Source: Streptomyces antibioticus
GTDB lineage: Bacteria > Actinomycetota > Actinomycetes > Streptomycetales > Streptomycetaceae
Reading direction: 5' to 3'
NCBI RefSeq assembly: GCF_001514065.1
Contig: NZ_KQ948432.1
Coordinates: 347,820-411,819, forward strand
DNA: 64,000 nt
Each line of letters begins with the position of its first letter. The first letter of the stretch is position 1. The notes beneath the pieces were generated by a model. The model made no database searches. It was not told the DNA's origin and worked only from the letters and a program-made list of their open reading frames with translations. Positions 47,008-56,861 of this stretch are shown in pieces. The position numbers and the translations under genes were made by a program.

Positions 47008-47292
47008 TCACAGCCGGCTCACGATCGAGATCAGGATGTAGACGATGATCATCAGTACGAAGAAGGACAGGTCGAGCGCCACGCCCCCGAGACGCAGCGG
47101 CGGAATGAACCGCCGCAGAAGCTTGAGCGGTGGATCGGTGACAGTGTAGGTGGCCTCCAGAACGACCACCATCGCCTTGCCGGGTTGCCACGAGCGGGCG
47201 AACTGGAAGACGTAGTCCATGACCAACCGGAAGATGAGCACGATCAGGAAGCACATCAGCGCGATGTAGACGACATCCAGAACCACGCTCAT
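47008..47292 (-). CDS. yggT: YggT family membrane protein
   Basis: 94 residues with two hydrophobic helices (about residues 4–24 and 73–92). Family motif DPPLKLLRRFIPPLRLGG. It lies between sepF and divIVA, as in most Gram-positive bacteria. Function uncertain; linked by position to cell division. GGGGAGAGGG precedes ATG 47292. Confidence 0.92.
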   Translation of the reverse strand: MSVVLDVVYIALMCFLIVLIFRLVMDYVFQFARSWQPGKAMVVVLEATYTVTDPPLKLLRRFIPPLRLGGVALDLSFFVLMIIVYILISIVSRL

Positions 47293-47365
47293 GACCTGTG
47301 CTTCCCTCTCCCCTGTTTTCCGTGCTGCTGGGTACCACTTTTACTGCTGTTTCCGGCCTTGCGTC

Positions 47366-48007
47366 TCAGCTCTGGTTGAAGAACCCGCCCTCTGCGATAC
47401 GGGCCTTGTCCTCCGCCGTGACATCGACGTTAGCAGGCGACAACAGGAACACCTTCTGCGTCACCCGCTCGATGCTGCCGTGAAGACCAAACACCAAACC
47501 GGCCGCAAAGTCGACAAGTCGCTTGGCGTCTGTGTCATCCATCTCAGTGAGATTCATGATCACAGGGGTGCCCTCACGGAAGTGTTCCCCGATGGTACGG
47601 GCCTCGTTGTAGGTCCGCGGGTGAAGTGTGGTGATCCGGTAAGGCTCTCGTTCCGACACGACCTTGGGCATGATCACCGGTGCGTTCTTCTCCATGCTCT
47701 GGCGTTCTTGTGTGATGGACGCCACGGGCGCGATGCGCGCCGGACGTCCGGATTCCGCGGCTAGCGAAGCGGAACGGGCGACCGGTTCACGCGGGGTGGA
47801 CGGCTGTACGATTCGCACCTCTTCGTCCCTTTGGGACTGATGTGCACTGTGCGACTGGTGCACCGGCTCGTGCCGCCGGTGGTCCCGCTCGGGCTCCGGG
47901 TCCAGTTCGGGTTCGAAGTCGTCGTCGGGGTCAAAACCTCGGCCGTCGTACCCATCGTCCTCCACGAGGCCGAGGTAGACCGCCATCTTGCGCATCGCGC
48001 CGGCCAT
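47366..48007 (-). CDS. sepF: Cell division protein SepF
   Basis: 213 residues. The N-terminal amphipathic membrane-binding helix is [17 protein letters not shown]; an acidic/His-rich linker follows; the C-terminal SepF domain has [20 protein letters not shown] and [14 protein letters not shown]. It anchors FtsZ to the membrane, a role all the more needed here because ftsA is absent. The start is set at ATG 48007; an upstream extension to 48067 lacks a Shine-Dalgarno. Confidence 0.95.
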   Translation of the reverse strand: MAGAMRKMAVYLGLVEDDGYDGRGFDPDDDFEPELDPEPERDHRRHEPVHQSHSAHQSQRDEEVRIVQPSTPREPVARSASLAAESGRPARIAPVASITQERQSMEKNAPVIMPKVVSEREPYRITTLHPRTYNEARTIGEHFREGTPVIMNLTEMDDTDAKRLVDFAAGLVFGLHGSIERVTQKVFLLSPANVDVTAEDKARIAEGGFFNQS

Positions 48008-48136
48008 GCTCTGAGTCCTCCGCTCTGTGGTGGATCTGCTGACGACTGCCAAGTGCCTGCGATCCACGAGGTCGTTACGCCCGCCTTTCGGCGGTAATGA
48101 CCATATTTTCTGCTGTGGTCCGACTTCTTGGCGACG

Positions 48137-48856
48137 TTACCCGAGCCTCGCGCGGACTCCGAGTACCGCGGTACCGACGCGTACATGTGTCGCTCCGGCG
48201 GCCACGGCCTGTTCGAGATCCGCACTCATCCCTGCCGAGACCATGTTCGCAGCCGGATGAGCTCGGCGCAGGTCGGTCGACAAATCCATCAACCGCTCGA
48301 ACGCCGCCTGTTGGCGCCCCGCGTACTCCCCGGTGAGCGGCGCGACGGTCATCAACCCGTCTAGCCGCAGCCCCGGAGCGCCGGCCACGAGGTCGGCCAA
48401 CTCTTCGATTCCGCCGGGCGCCACGCCACCCCGCTCCCCTCGCTCGCTCTCCCCCGCGTCGAGCGCGACCTGGAGCAGACACCCCACCTCGCGCCCGGCC
48501 CGGACGGCCTCCTTGGAGAGGGCCGTCACCAGCTTCGAACGATCGACGGACTGCACGAGATCCGCGTAACCGACCACGGATCGCACCTTGTTGGTCTGAA
48601 GCTGACCGACGAAATGCCAATTAAGGGACAGATCAGAGCATTCGGCGGCTTTGGGTGCCGCGTCCTGGTCCTTGTTCTCGGCGACGTCGCGGACACCGAG
48701 TTCCGACAGGATCCGCACATCGCTCGCGGGGTAGGTCTTGGTGACCACGATCAGGGTCACCTCTTCACGCTTGCGCCCCGCGGCCACGCACGCGGCGGCG
48801 ATGCGCTCCTCCACCTTTGCCAGATTTGCGGCGAGTTCGCCCTTACGGTCCGTCAT
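48137..48856 (-). CDS. YggS/YlmE family PLP homeostasis protein
   Basis: 239 residues. PLP-binding Lys in LIVVTKTYPASDV; family motif NWHFVGQLQTNKVR; C-terminal GATHVRVGTAVLG. It buffers free PLP. It sits in the usual ylmE position between the pgeF-type gene and sepF; the gap to pgeF is 6 nt. Confidence 0.93.
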   Translation of the reverse strand: MTDRKGELAANLAKVEERIAAACVAAGRKREEVTLIVVTKTYPASDVRILSELGVRDVAENKDQDAAPKAAECSDLSLNWHFVGQLQTNKVRSVVGYADLVQSVDRSKLVTALSKEAVRAGREVGCLLQVALDAGESERGERGGVAPGGIEELADLVAGAPGLRLDGLMTVAPLTGEYAGRQQAAFERLMDLSTDLRRAHPAANMVSAGMSADLEQAVAAGATHVRVGTAVLGVRARLG

Positions 48857-48862
48857 GCTCTC

Positions 48863-49591
48863 TCAGTCCAGCCAGACATATCCCGCGAGTCGCCCCGTGG
48901 TGCGCTCGCGTCGGTACGAGAAGTGGTCGTCCGACTCCAGCGTGCACACCGGCGACTGCTCCCGGTCGTGCACCCCGAGCCGGTCGAGCTGCGCGTGCAC
49001 CCCGGCGGTCACGTCGACGGCGGGAGTGCCCCAACTCGTCTCGGCGTACGCCGCCGGCTCGACGGCCGCGACGTCCGCGCGCATCGCGTCGGGGACTTCG
49101 TAGCAGCGGCCGCACACCGCGGGCCCGGTGCGGGCGACGATCCGGCCTGGCTCGGCGCCGAGTTCGGCCATGGCCCGTACGGCGGCGGGGACGACCCCCG
49201 CGATCATGCCGGGCCGGCCCGCGTGGGCCGCGGCGACGACTCCGGCGACCGGGTCGGCGAGCAGGACGGGGGTGCAGTCGGCGGTGAGGACGGCGAGGGC
49301 GAGACCTCGTTCGGCGGTGACGACCGCGTCGACCTCCGGCACCGGCCGGTTCCCCCATGCCTCGGAGACCACCGCCACCTCCGCCCCGTGCACCTGGTTC
49401 ATCCAGACCACCCGCGCCGGGTCGATCCCCAGCGACTTGGCGGCCAGTTCACGATTCGTGCGGACGGCGTCGGCGTCGTCGCCGACCGCTCCGCCGAGGT
49501 TGAGCTTCTCGTACGGAACGGCGCTCACCCCGCCCCACCGGTCGGTGAAGGCGAAGTGCGCGCCGCTCACGGTGTCGCGCCGTCCTATCAC
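48863..49591 (-). CDS. pgeF: Multicopper/laccase-domain protein PgeF (YfiH/YlmD family)
   Basis: 242 residues. Zn/Cu-site residues: [20 protein letters not shown] and HAGRPG. The family is now linked to peptidoglycan precursor editing and purine nucleoside phosphorylase activity (family knowledge). GTG 49591 overlaps the ftsZ stop, so it is translated with ftsZ. Confidence 0.92.
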   Translation of the reverse strand: MIGRRDTVSGAHFAFTDRWGGVSAVPYEKLNLGGAVGDDADAVRTNRELAAKSLGIDPARVVWMNQVHGAEVAVVSEAWGNRPVPEVDAVVTAERGLALAVLTADCTPVLLADPVAGVVAAAHAGRPGMIAGVVPAAVRAMAELGAEPGRIVARTGPAVCGRCYEVPDAMRADVAAVEPAAYAETSWGTPAVDVTAGVHAQLDRLGVHDREQSPVCTLESDDHFSYRRERTTGRLAGYVWLD

Positions 49592-50784
49592 TTCAGGAAG
49601 TCCGGCACGTCCAGTTCCTCGGCCGCGCTGTCCGAGTAGGTGCGCGACGGCGGGACCGGCGGGGCGACCGGGAGGTCGGCGACCGGCTCCGGCGCGGGCT
49701 CCGGCTCCTCCTTCGGCGTGACGCTGCCGAGCGAGCCGAAGGACGGGCGGGACTCGGTCTGCCGTACCGGAGTGGGCTCCTCGCGGCGGCCCGAGGTGGA
49801 GGTCGAGCCGAGGACGGTGTCCCGGCGGGCCGGCGGCTGGCCGCCGTCGAAGCCGGCGGCGATGACCGTGACGCGGACCTCGTCACCGAGGGCGTCGTCG
49901 ATGACCGCGCCGAAGATGATGTTGGCCTCGGGATGCGCGGCCTCGCTCACCAGCTGGGCGGCCTCGTTGATCTCGAACAGGCCGAGGTCGGAGCCACCGG
50001 AGATGGAGAGCAGCACACCACGGGCGCCGTCGATGGACGCCTCCAGGAGCGGCGAGGAGATCGCCATCTCGGCGGCGGCCACCGCGCGGTCGTCGCCGCG
50101 GGCCGAGCCGATGCCCATGAGGGCCGAACCGGCCTCGGACATGACCGACTTGACGTCGGCGAAGTCGAGGTTGATCAGGCCGGGCGTGGTGATGAGGTCG
50201 GTGATGCCCTGGACACCGGAGAGCAGGACCTGGTCGGCCGACTTGAAGGCGTCGAGGACCGAGACCTGGCGGTCCGAGATGGACAGCAGCCGGTCGTTGG
50301 GGATGACGATGAGCGTGTCGACCTCTTCGCGGAGTTCCGCGATGCCGTCCTCGGCCTGGTTGGCGCGGCGCCGTCCCTCGAAGGTGAACGGGCGCGTGAC
50401 CACGCCGATGGTGAGGGCGCCCAGGTTGCGGGCGATGTTGGCCACGACGGGTGCGCCGCCGGTGCCGGTGCCGCCGCCTTCACCGGCCGTCACGAAGACC
50501 ATGTCGGCCCCCTTGAGGACCTCTTCGATCTCCTCGCGGTGGTCCTCGGCGGCCTTGCGTCCGACGGCCGGGTTGGCGCCGGCGCCGAGTCCACGGGTGA
50601 GTTCACGGCCGACGTCGAGCTTCACGTCGGCGTCGCTCATCAACAACGCCTGCGCGTCGGTGTTGATGGCGATGAACTCGACGCCCTTGAGACCGACCTC
50701 GATCATCCGGTTGATGGCATTGACACCACCGCCGCCGACACCGATGACTTTGATGACTGCGAGGTAGTTCTGCGGTGCTGCCAC
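49588..50784 (-). CDS. ftsZ: Cell division GTPase FtsZ
   Basis: 398 residues. The GTP-binding tubulin signature [10 protein letters not shown] and the T7 loop [11 protein letters not shown] are intact. A Pro/Glu-rich linker leads to the C-terminal peptide DVPDFLK that binds SepF/FtsW. GTG 50784 follows AGAGG. The 278-nt region before it is the site where S. coelicolor has several ftsZ promoters, one for sporulation septation. Confidence 0.98.
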   Translation of the reverse strand: MAAPQNYLAVIKVIGVGGGGVNAINRMIEVGLKGVEFIAINTDAQALLMSDADVKLDVGRELTRGLGAGANPAVGRKAAEDHREEIEEVLKGADMVFVTAGEGGGTGTGGAPVVANIARNLGALTIGVVTRPFTFEGRRRANQAEDGIAELREEVDTLIVIPNDRLLSISDRQVSVLDAFKSADQVLLSGVQGITDLITTPGLINLDFADVKSVMSEAGSALMGIGSARGDDRAVAAAEMAISSPLLEASIDGARGVLLSISGGSDLGLFEINEAAQLVSEAAHPEANIIFGAVIDDALGDEVRVTVIAAGFDGGQPPARRDTVLGSTSTSGRREEPTPVRQTESRPSFGSLGSVTPKEEPEPAPEPVADLPVAPPVPPSRTYSDSAAEELDVPDFLK

Positions 50785-51062
50785 GTCGAAGGCCTCTCGC
50801 CTCGAGTTACGTGTCGTCGTCTCGCGTGGTCATGCGATACGACGACGGATGCCGAATGGGACGGTCCATAGTGCCGACCCGAACCCTAACGTTGAAGTTT
50901 AGGGTTACCAGTGTGTGTGTTCCCTGGAGTCTTCTGAACAGGACACTAAGTCGACAAGTGGCGCACGTTCAACGAACACGCCGAACCTCCCGTTTTTCTT
51001 TTCACCCTATGTGATCAGCCGTAGCGGTAGCCAACCAGGGTGCTGGCCTGCGCGGATGTACG
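50785..51062 (-). promoter_or_regulatory. ftsZ promoter region
   Basis: 278 nt, more AT-rich than the genes. One candidate promoter: -35 TTGAAC (50972–50967), 18-bp spacer, -10 TAGTGT (50948–50943). An 8-bp perfect inverted repeat AACCCTAA/TTAGGGTT (50882–50906, 9-nt gap) lies downstream of it. The region fits the known multi-promoter control of Streptomyces ftsZ. Confidence 0.7.
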
Positions 51063-51857
51063 TCAACTCCCTGATGACGCAGGGGCGGTGGGAACCGAGA
51101 CGTCGAAGTGCCGCGCACCGGGCGCCGCTTTCAGCAGAGCGGTGAGCGTACGGGCCTTCGCGGCGCCCTTCTCGCCGCTCCCCCACGCGACGGTCCGGCC
51201 GTCGCCCAACTCCAGCGAGATGTCGTCGTACGAACGCACCTTGACGGTCCGGGTCGTGCGCGCGACGGCGGCCGGAATGTCACCGGCGACGCGCACCGCC
51301 TCGCGCACCAGCCGGTCCTCGCCGAAGCGGCGCAGGCTCGGGGTGGCGGAGCCCGACTCGGGGAGCGTCAATTCGAGTGCGGGGACGCCTTTCGGAGCCC
51401 GGGAAACCGTGGCAAAACGGACGCCGTCATCGTCCACTTCGACAAACTTTCCGCCCTTTTCGACAATCAGAACCGGAGTGCGCTCGACCACTTTCAGCCC
51501 GATTCCGTGCGGCCAGGAGCGAGTCACGTCAACCGAGTCAATTCGGGGCAATTTCCGGAGCAACCGCGCCTCAATCGCATCGGTGTCGACGGAAATCAAC
51601 GGCGATCCGAGGGGTACGTCGGCCGCCTCGCGCACCTGCGCGGGCGTCAGCACACCGGTGCCGGAGACCGACACCCGTTCCACGCGCAGCCATTGGGAGC
51701 CGTAGAGCGCCCAGACGCCGCCTGCGCCGAGGAGGACGAGCGCGACGGCGAGAATGATGATCGTACGAGGCCTGGGCGGCCTCAGCCGTCGGACAGGGGG
51801 CGGGACGGACGACTCCTGCTGGCGTTCACCGCGTTCGGCGGTGGTCGGTCCGGCCAC
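51063..51857 (-). CDS. ftsQ: Cell division protein FtsQ
   Basis: 264 residues. A Pro/Arg-rich cytoplasmic tail, one transmembrane helix (about residues 34–54), then the POTRA domain (VERVSVSGTGVLTPAQVREAAD) and FtsQ domain. GTG 51857 follows AGGGAGC; the longer frame to 53042 is a shadow of murG. Confidence 0.95.
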   Translation of the reverse strand: MAGPTTAERGERQQESSVPPPVRRLRPPRPRTIIILAVALVLLGAGGVWALYGSQWLRVERVSVSGTGVLTPAQVREAADVPLGSPLISVDTDAIEARLLRKLPRIDSVDVTRSWPHGIGLKVVERTPVLIVEKGGKFVEVDDDGVRFATVSRAPKGVPALELTLPESGSATPSLRRFGEDRLVREAVRVAGDIPAAVARTTRTVKVRSYDDISLELGDGRTVAWGSGEKGAAKARTLTALLKAAPGARHFDVSVPTAPASSGS

Positions 51858-51883
51858 GCTCCCTGCCCTTCGGTCATACGTTC

Positions 51884-52981
51884 CTAGTGACGTGCACGGT
51901 TGGCGGCGATCGCCTCGTACACCATGCCGACGAGCAGGTCGTCGGCGTCCCGGCGGCCGAACTCGGCGGCGGCACGGGACATCTGGTACAGCCGGTGCGG
52001 ATCGGCGAGCACCGGCAGGAGGTTCTGCTGGATCCACTGCGGGGTGAGTTCCGCGTCGTCGACCAGCAGACCGCCACCCGCCTTGACCACCGGCTGGGCG
52101 TTGAGCCGCTGTTCGCCGTTGCCGATGGGCAGCGGGACGTAGGCGGCCGGGAGTCCGACGGCGGAGAGCTCGGCGACGGTCATCGCGCCCGCGCGGCAGA
52201 GCATCATGTCGGCCGCGGCGTACGCGAGGTCCATCCGGTCCACGTACGGTACCGGGATGTACGGGGGCATCCCCGGCATATGGTGCACCTGCGGCAGTTC
52301 GTTCTTCGGACCGACCGCGTGCAGGATCTGGATGCCGGCCTGCTGGAGCCAGGGGGCGACCTGCTGGACGACCTCGTTGAGGCGGCGGGCGCCCTGGGAG
52401 CCGCCGGAGACCAGGAGGGTCGGCAGGTTCGGGTCGAGGCCGAACGCCGCGCGGGCCTCGGGGCGGACGGCGGCCCGGTCGAGGGTGGCGATGGTGCGGC
52501 GCAGCGGGATGCCGATGTAGCGGGCGTCGCGCAGCTTGCTGTCCGGGGTGGAGACGGCGACCTTGGCGGCGTAGCGCGAGCCGATCTTGTTGGCCAGGCC
52601 GGGGCGCGCGTTGGCCTCGTGGATCACGATGGGCACGCCGAGCCGCTTGGCGGCGAGGTAGCCGGGCAGGGCCACGTAACCGCCGAAGCCGACGACGGCG
52701 TCCGCCTTGGTGCGCTCCAGGATCTGCTCGGCGGCCTTGATCGTGCCGCGCAGCCGGCCCGGCACCGTGATCAGCTCGGGCGTTGGCTTGCGTGGCAGCG
52801 GTACGGCGGGGATCAGCGCGAGTTCGTAGCCGCGCTCGGGGACGAGACGAGTCTCGAGGCCGCGCTCCGTGCCCAGGGCCGTGATTCCCACGGTCGGGTC
52901 CTGCCTGCGCAGGGCGTCCGCGAGGGCGAGCGCGGGCTCGATGTGGCCGGCGGTCCCCCCACCGGCGAGTACGACATGCAC
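51884..52981 (-). CDS. murG: MurG GlcNAc transferase
   Basis: 365 residues, GT-B fold. Adds GlcNAc to lipid I, making lipid II. Motifs: GGGTAGHIEPALALA, HEANARPGLANKIGSR, and the UDP-binding LLVSGGSQGARRLNE. GTG 52981 lies 6 nt after the ftsW stop. Confidence 0.97.
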   Translation of the reverse strand: MHVVLAGGGTAGHIEPALALADALRRQDPTVGITALGTERGLETRLVPERGYELALIPAVPLPRKPTPELITVPGRLRGTIKAAEQILERTKADAVVGFGGYVALPGYLAAKRLGVPIVIHEANARPGLANKIGSRYAAKVAVSTPDSKLRDARYIGIPLRRTIATLDRAAVRPEARAAFGLDPNLPTLLVSGGSQGARRLNEVVQQVAPWLQQAGIQILHAVGPKNELPQVHHMPGMPPYIPVPYVDRMDLAYAAADMMLCRAGAMTVAELSAVGLPAAYVPLPIGNGEQRLNAQPVVKAGGGLLVDDAELTPQWIQQNLLPVLADPHRLYQMSRAAAEFGRRDADDLLVGMVYEAIAANRARH

Positions 52982-52987
52982 CGAAAT

Positions 52988-54352
52988 TCACCGCTCTCCG
53001 GACGTACGTGCCGCCGAGGCACGCCGTCGCATCGTGTTCCATCTCCGCGGCTCCCCGGTCCGAGCGGAGCCTCCGGCACCCCGCTTTCTACCAAAGCGGG
53101 GTTGCCGCATCGCAAGCGCGGCCCGCGCAGCGGGCTCGTCACGAGCGAAGGCGATCAGCAACCCGATCGCGAACATGGTCGGCAGCAGGGCGGATCCCCC
53201 GTAGGAGAACAGCGGGAGCGGGACACCGGCGATCGGCAACAGGCCGAGCACCGCACCGATGTTGATCACCGCCTGTGCGGTGATCCAGGTGGTCACGCCT
53301 CCCGCGGCATACCTGACGAAGGGGTCCTCCGTGCGGCCGGCCACGCGGATACCCGCATAGCCTAGAGCCGCGAACAGGGCCAGCACCGACAGCGTCCCCG
53401 CCAGGCCCAGTTCCTCACCGGTGACGGCGAAGATGAAGTCCGTGTGCGCTTCGGGCAGTTGCCCCCATTTTTCCACACTCGCGCCGAGCCCGGAGCCGAA
53501 GATTCCGCCGGAGGCGAGGGCGTAGATGCCGTGCACGGCCTGCCAGCAGTCGGCTCCCGCGGACCGGGGCTCGGTGGCGCCGATGCAGGCGAGCCGGGCC
53601 ATCCGGTTGGGGCTGGTCTTGATGAGGATCAGGCCGATCAGACCGGCGATCGACAGCACCCCCACGAACAGCCGGGTCGGCGCCCCCGCCAGCCACAGCA
53701 GGCCGAAGAGGATCGCCGTCAGGATGATCGCGGTCCCCATGTCGCCGCCGAGCATGATCAGCCCGAGCAGCATGAAGGCGACCGGGACGAGCGGCACCAG
53801 CATGTGCTTCCACTGGGTCAGCAGCTTCTTGTCCTGCTTGCGGGCGAGCAGGTCGGCGCCCCACAGGACGAGCGCGAGCTTGCCGAACTCACTGGGCTGG
53901 ATCTGGAAGGAGCCGCCGAGCGAGATCCAGTTCTGGTTGCCGTTGACCGACATCCCTATCCCCGGCACCTGCACCAGGGCCATCAGGAAGACCGCGCCCG
54001 CGAGGATCGGGTAGGCCAGCGCCCGGTGCAGCTTCACCGGCATCCGGGAGGCCACCAGCAGCAGCACGCCGCCGATGGCCGCGGCCAGGAACTGCTTGCG
54101 GAAGAAGAAGGACCCCGGCAGCGACATCTGCAGGGCCGTGATCTGGGAGGCCGAGTAGACCATCACCAGACCCAGCACGGTGATCAGCAGGCTGCCGCCG
54201 AGGATCAGGTAGTACGCGGTCAGCGGCCGGTCCCAGGCCTTCTTCGCGCGCAGATAGAGCTGTCGTACGGGGTTGTCGCGCACCGTCCGGGAGGCGGCGG
54301 GACGTCTGACGGTCCGCTGCACGGGCGGTCGGCCGGTACGGCTGCTGGGCAT
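52988..54352 (-). CDS. ftsW: SEDS glycosyltransferase FtsW
   Basis: 454 residues, ten predicted helices. SEDS motifs: NGNQNWISLGG, FQIQPSEFGKLA, HTDFIFAVTGEELG and LPLFSYGGSALLPTMFAIG. It polymerises septal glycan with FtsI. GGAGG lies 5 nt before ATG 54352. Confidence 0.96.
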   Translation of the reverse strand: MPSSRTGRPPVQRTVRRPAASRTVRDNPVRQLYLRAKKAWDRPLTAYYLILGGSLLITVLGLVMVYSASQITALQMSLPGSFFFRKQFLAAAIGGVLLLVASRMPVKLHRALAYPILAGAVFLMALVQVPGIGMSVNGNQNWISLGGSFQIQPSEFGKLALVLWGADLLARKQDKKLLTQWKHMLVPLVPVAFMLLGLIMLGGDMGTAIILTAILFGLLWLAGAPTRLFVGVLSIAGLIGLILIKTSPNRMARLACIGATEPRSAGADCWQAVHGIYALASGGIFGSGLGASVEKWGQLPEAHTDFIFAVTGEELGLAGTLSVLALFAALGYAGIRVAGRTEDPFVRYAAGGVTTWITAQAVINIGAVLGLLPIAGVPLPLFSYGGSALLPTMFAIGLLIAFARDEPAARAALAMRQPRFGRKRGAGGSARTGEPRRWNTMRRRASAARTSGER

Positions 54353-54372
54353 CAGAGCCTCCGCTACGTCGG

Positions 54373-55791
54373 TCAGGAGCCGAGTTCGCGAACCGCCTCC
54401 GCGAACGCGTCACCGCGCTTGTTGTAGTTGGTGAACATGTCCATGGAGGCGCAGGCCGGGGCCAGCAGCACCGTGTCGCCGGGCCGAGCCAGCCGCTTCG
54501 CTTCCGTCACCGCCTGGAGCATCGCCCCAGTGTCGGTCCGGTCGAGGTCGACGACGGGTACTTCCGGCGCGTGTCGCGCGAGGGCTTCGCGGATCAGGGC
54601 CCGGTCGGCGCCGATCAGCACCACGCCCCGAAGTCGCTTTGCCGACTTGGCGACCAGCTCGTCGAAGGAGGCCCCCTTGGCGAGCCCGCCGGCGATCCAC
54701 ACGATCGACTCGTACGCCGCCAACGAGGCTTCCGCGGCGTGGGTGTTGGTGGCCTTGGAGTCGTCGACGTAGGCGACGCCGTCCACGTCGGCCACGTGCG
54801 CGATGCGGTGGGCGTCCGGGGTGAAGGCCCGCAGACCGTCCCGTACGGCCTTGGCGGGCACCCCGAAGGCGCGCGCGAGGGCCGCCGCCGCAAGGGCGTT
54901 GGCGATGTTGTGCGGGGCCGGCGGGTTGACGTCGGAGACCTCGGCGAGCTCCTGGGCGTTCTTCTGCCGGTTCTCCACGAAGGCGCGGTCGACCAGGATG
55001 CCGTCCACGACGCCGAGTTGGGAGGGGCCGGGCGAGCCGAGGGTGAAGCCGATGGCCCGGCAGCCCTCCTCGACGTCGGCCTCGCGCACCAGGTCCTCGG
55101 TGGCCTTGTCGGCCACGTTGTAGACGCAGGCGACGCGATTGCCCTCGTAGACGCGGCCCTTGTCGCGCGCGTACGCCTCCATCGAGCCGTGCCAGTCGAG
55201 GTGGTCCGGCGCGAGGTTCAGCACGGCGGCGGAGTGGGCGCGCAGGGAGGGCGCCCAGTGGAGCTGGTAGCTCGACAACTCCACGGCCAGGACGTCGTAC
55301 TGCTCCTCGCCGAGGACCGCGTCGAGCACCGAGACACCGATGTTGCCGACGGCCGCCGTGCGCAGGCCCGCCGCCTTGAGGATCGACGCCAGCATCTGGG
55401 TCGTCGTGGTCTTGCCGTTGGTGCCGGTGATCGCGAGCCACGGGGCCGCGTCGGGGCCGCGCAGGCGCCAGGCGAGTTCGACGTCGCCCCAGATCTCCAC
55501 GCCGGCCGCGCGGGCCGCCTCGAACAGGGGCTTGTCCGGCTTCCAGCCGGGTGCGGTGACGATGAGGTCGGTGCCCTCGGGCAGGGTCGCGCCGTCGCCG
55601 AGGCGGACGGTGATGCCGAGCGCCTCCAACTCGGCGGCCTGCTCACGCGCGCGTGCGTCGTCGCCGTCGTTGACGACCGTGACGAGCGCGCCGCGCGCGT
55701 GCAGCACCTTGGCAGCCGGGATGCCGGAGACGCCGAGGCCGGCGACCGTGACGTGCTTGCCCTGGAAGTCCGCGGACACCGTGGAGGTCAC
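54373..55791 (-). CDS. murD: UDP-MurNAc-Ala:D-Glu ligase
   Basis: 472 residues. P-loop ITGTNGKTTTT; the middle domain has LNLAPDHLDWHGSM; the C-terminal DDSKATNTHAAEASL is typical. It adds D-Glu to the peptidoglycan precursor. GTG 55791 overlaps the mraY stop as GTGA; ATG 55806 is in frame but less suited. Confidence 0.96.
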   Translation of the reverse strand: MTSTVSADFQGKHVTVAGLGVSGIPAAKVLHARGALVTVVNDGDDARAREQAAELEALGITVRLGDGATLPEGTDLIVTAPGWKPDKPLFEAARAAGVEIWGDVELAWRLRGPDAAPWLAITGTNGKTTTTQMLASILKAAGLRTAAVGNIGVSVLDAVLGEEQYDVLAVELSSYQLHWAPSLRAHSAAVLNLAPDHLDWHGSMEAYARDKGRVYEGNRVACVYNVADKATEDLVREADVEEGCRAIGFTLGSPGPSQLGVVDGILVDRAFVENRQKNAQELAEVSDVNPPAPHNIANALAAAALARAFGVPAKAVRDGLRAFTPDAHRIAHVADVDGVAYVDDSKATNTHAAEASLAAYESIVWIAGGLAKGASFDELVAKSAKRLRGVVLIGADRALIREALARHAPEVPVVDLDRTDTGAMLQAVTEAKRLARPGDTVLLAPACASMDMFTNYNKRGDAFAEAVRELGS

Positions 55792-56861
55792 TTTTCTGCT
55801 GCCCATCCCGCGTAGAAGAGACCCAGGCCGACGATCACACAGATGCCCTGGATGATCCAGAAGCGGACCACCACAAGGACCTCGGACCAGCCCTTGAGTT
55901 CGAAGTGGTGCTGGAGCGGCGCCATCCGGAAGACCCGCTTGCCGGTCAGCTTGAAGGAGCCGACCTGGATGACGACCGACATGGTGATGAGGACGAACAG
56001 ACCGCCCATGATGGCCACGAGCAGCTCGGTGCGGGAGCAGATGGCCAGGCCCGTGAGGACACCGCCGAGGGCGAGTGAACCGGTGTCGCCCATGAAGATC
56101 TTCGCCGGCGAGGTGTTCCACCACAGGAACCCGAGGCAGGCGCCCATCAGCGCCGAGGCGATGACCGCGAGGTCGAGGGGATCGCGCACCTCGTAACAGG
56201 CGTTGGGGTTGGTCAGGGTGCCCGCGTTGGCGCAGGACTCCTGGAACTGCCAGACACCGATGAACGTGTAGGCGCCGAAGACGAGCACGGAGGCGCCGGT
56301 GGCCAGGCCGTCCAGACCGTCCGTCAGGTTCACGCCGTTCGACATCGCGAGGATCATGAACAGTGCCCAGACCACGAACAGCACCGGGCCGATCTTCCAG
56401 CCGAAGTCCGTGATGAACGACAGCTTGTCGGAGGCCGGGGTGTTGTTGCGGGCGTCCGGGAACATCAGCGCGAGCACCGCGAAGCTGATGCCGACGATCA
56501 GCTGGCCGGCCATCTTGGCCTTGGCCCGCAGGCCCAGCGAACGCCGCTTGACGATCTTGATGTAGTCGTCGAGGAAGCCGACCAGGCCCATGCCGACCAT
56601 CAGGCCGAGCACCAACAGGCCCGAATAGGTGGGCGGATAGCCGGTGATGACCTTGGACAGGAAGTAGGCGGCGACCGTCGCGAAGATGAAGGCGATACCA
56701 CCCATGGTCGGCGTACCGCGCTTGCTGGCGTGCTCGCGCGGGCCGTCGTCGCGGATGTACTGGCCGTACCCCTTGCGGGCGAGCAGCTTGATCAGCAGCG
56801 GGGTGCCGACCAGGGTCAGGAACAGACCAATGACTCCTGCGAACAGGATCTGCTTCATCAT
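55788..56861 (-). CDS. mraY: Phospho-MurNAc-pentapeptide transferase
   Basis: 357 residues, ten helices. Motifs: KRGTPTMGGIAFI, NLTDGLDGLATG (Mg-binding Asp) and the PLQHHFELKGWSE cytoplasmic loop. It makes lipid I. The start ATG ATG overlaps the murF stop. Confidence 0.97.
   Translation of the reverse strand: MMKQILFAGVIGLFLTLVGTPLLIKLLARKGYGQYIRDDGPREHASKRGTPTMGGIAFIFATVAAYFLSKVITGYPPTYSGLLVLGLMVGMGLVGFLDDYIKIVKRRSLGLRAKAKMAGQLIVGISFAVLALMFPDARNNTPASDKLSFITDFGWKIGPVLFVVWALFMILAMSNGVNLTDGLDGLATGASVLVFGAYTFIGVWQFQESCANAGTLTNPNACYEVRDPLDLAVIASALMGACLGFLWWNTSPAKIFMGDTGSLALGGVLTGLAICSRTELLVAIMGGLFVLITMSVVIQVGSFKLTGKRVFRMAPLQHHFELKGWSEVLVVVRFWIIQGICVIVGLGLFYAGWAAEK

Noticed and set aside
48081-48094. 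Small hairpin ccgcc-tttc-ggcgg upstream of sepF
   Set aside because: Only 5 bp; too short to call a terminator or regulatory element.
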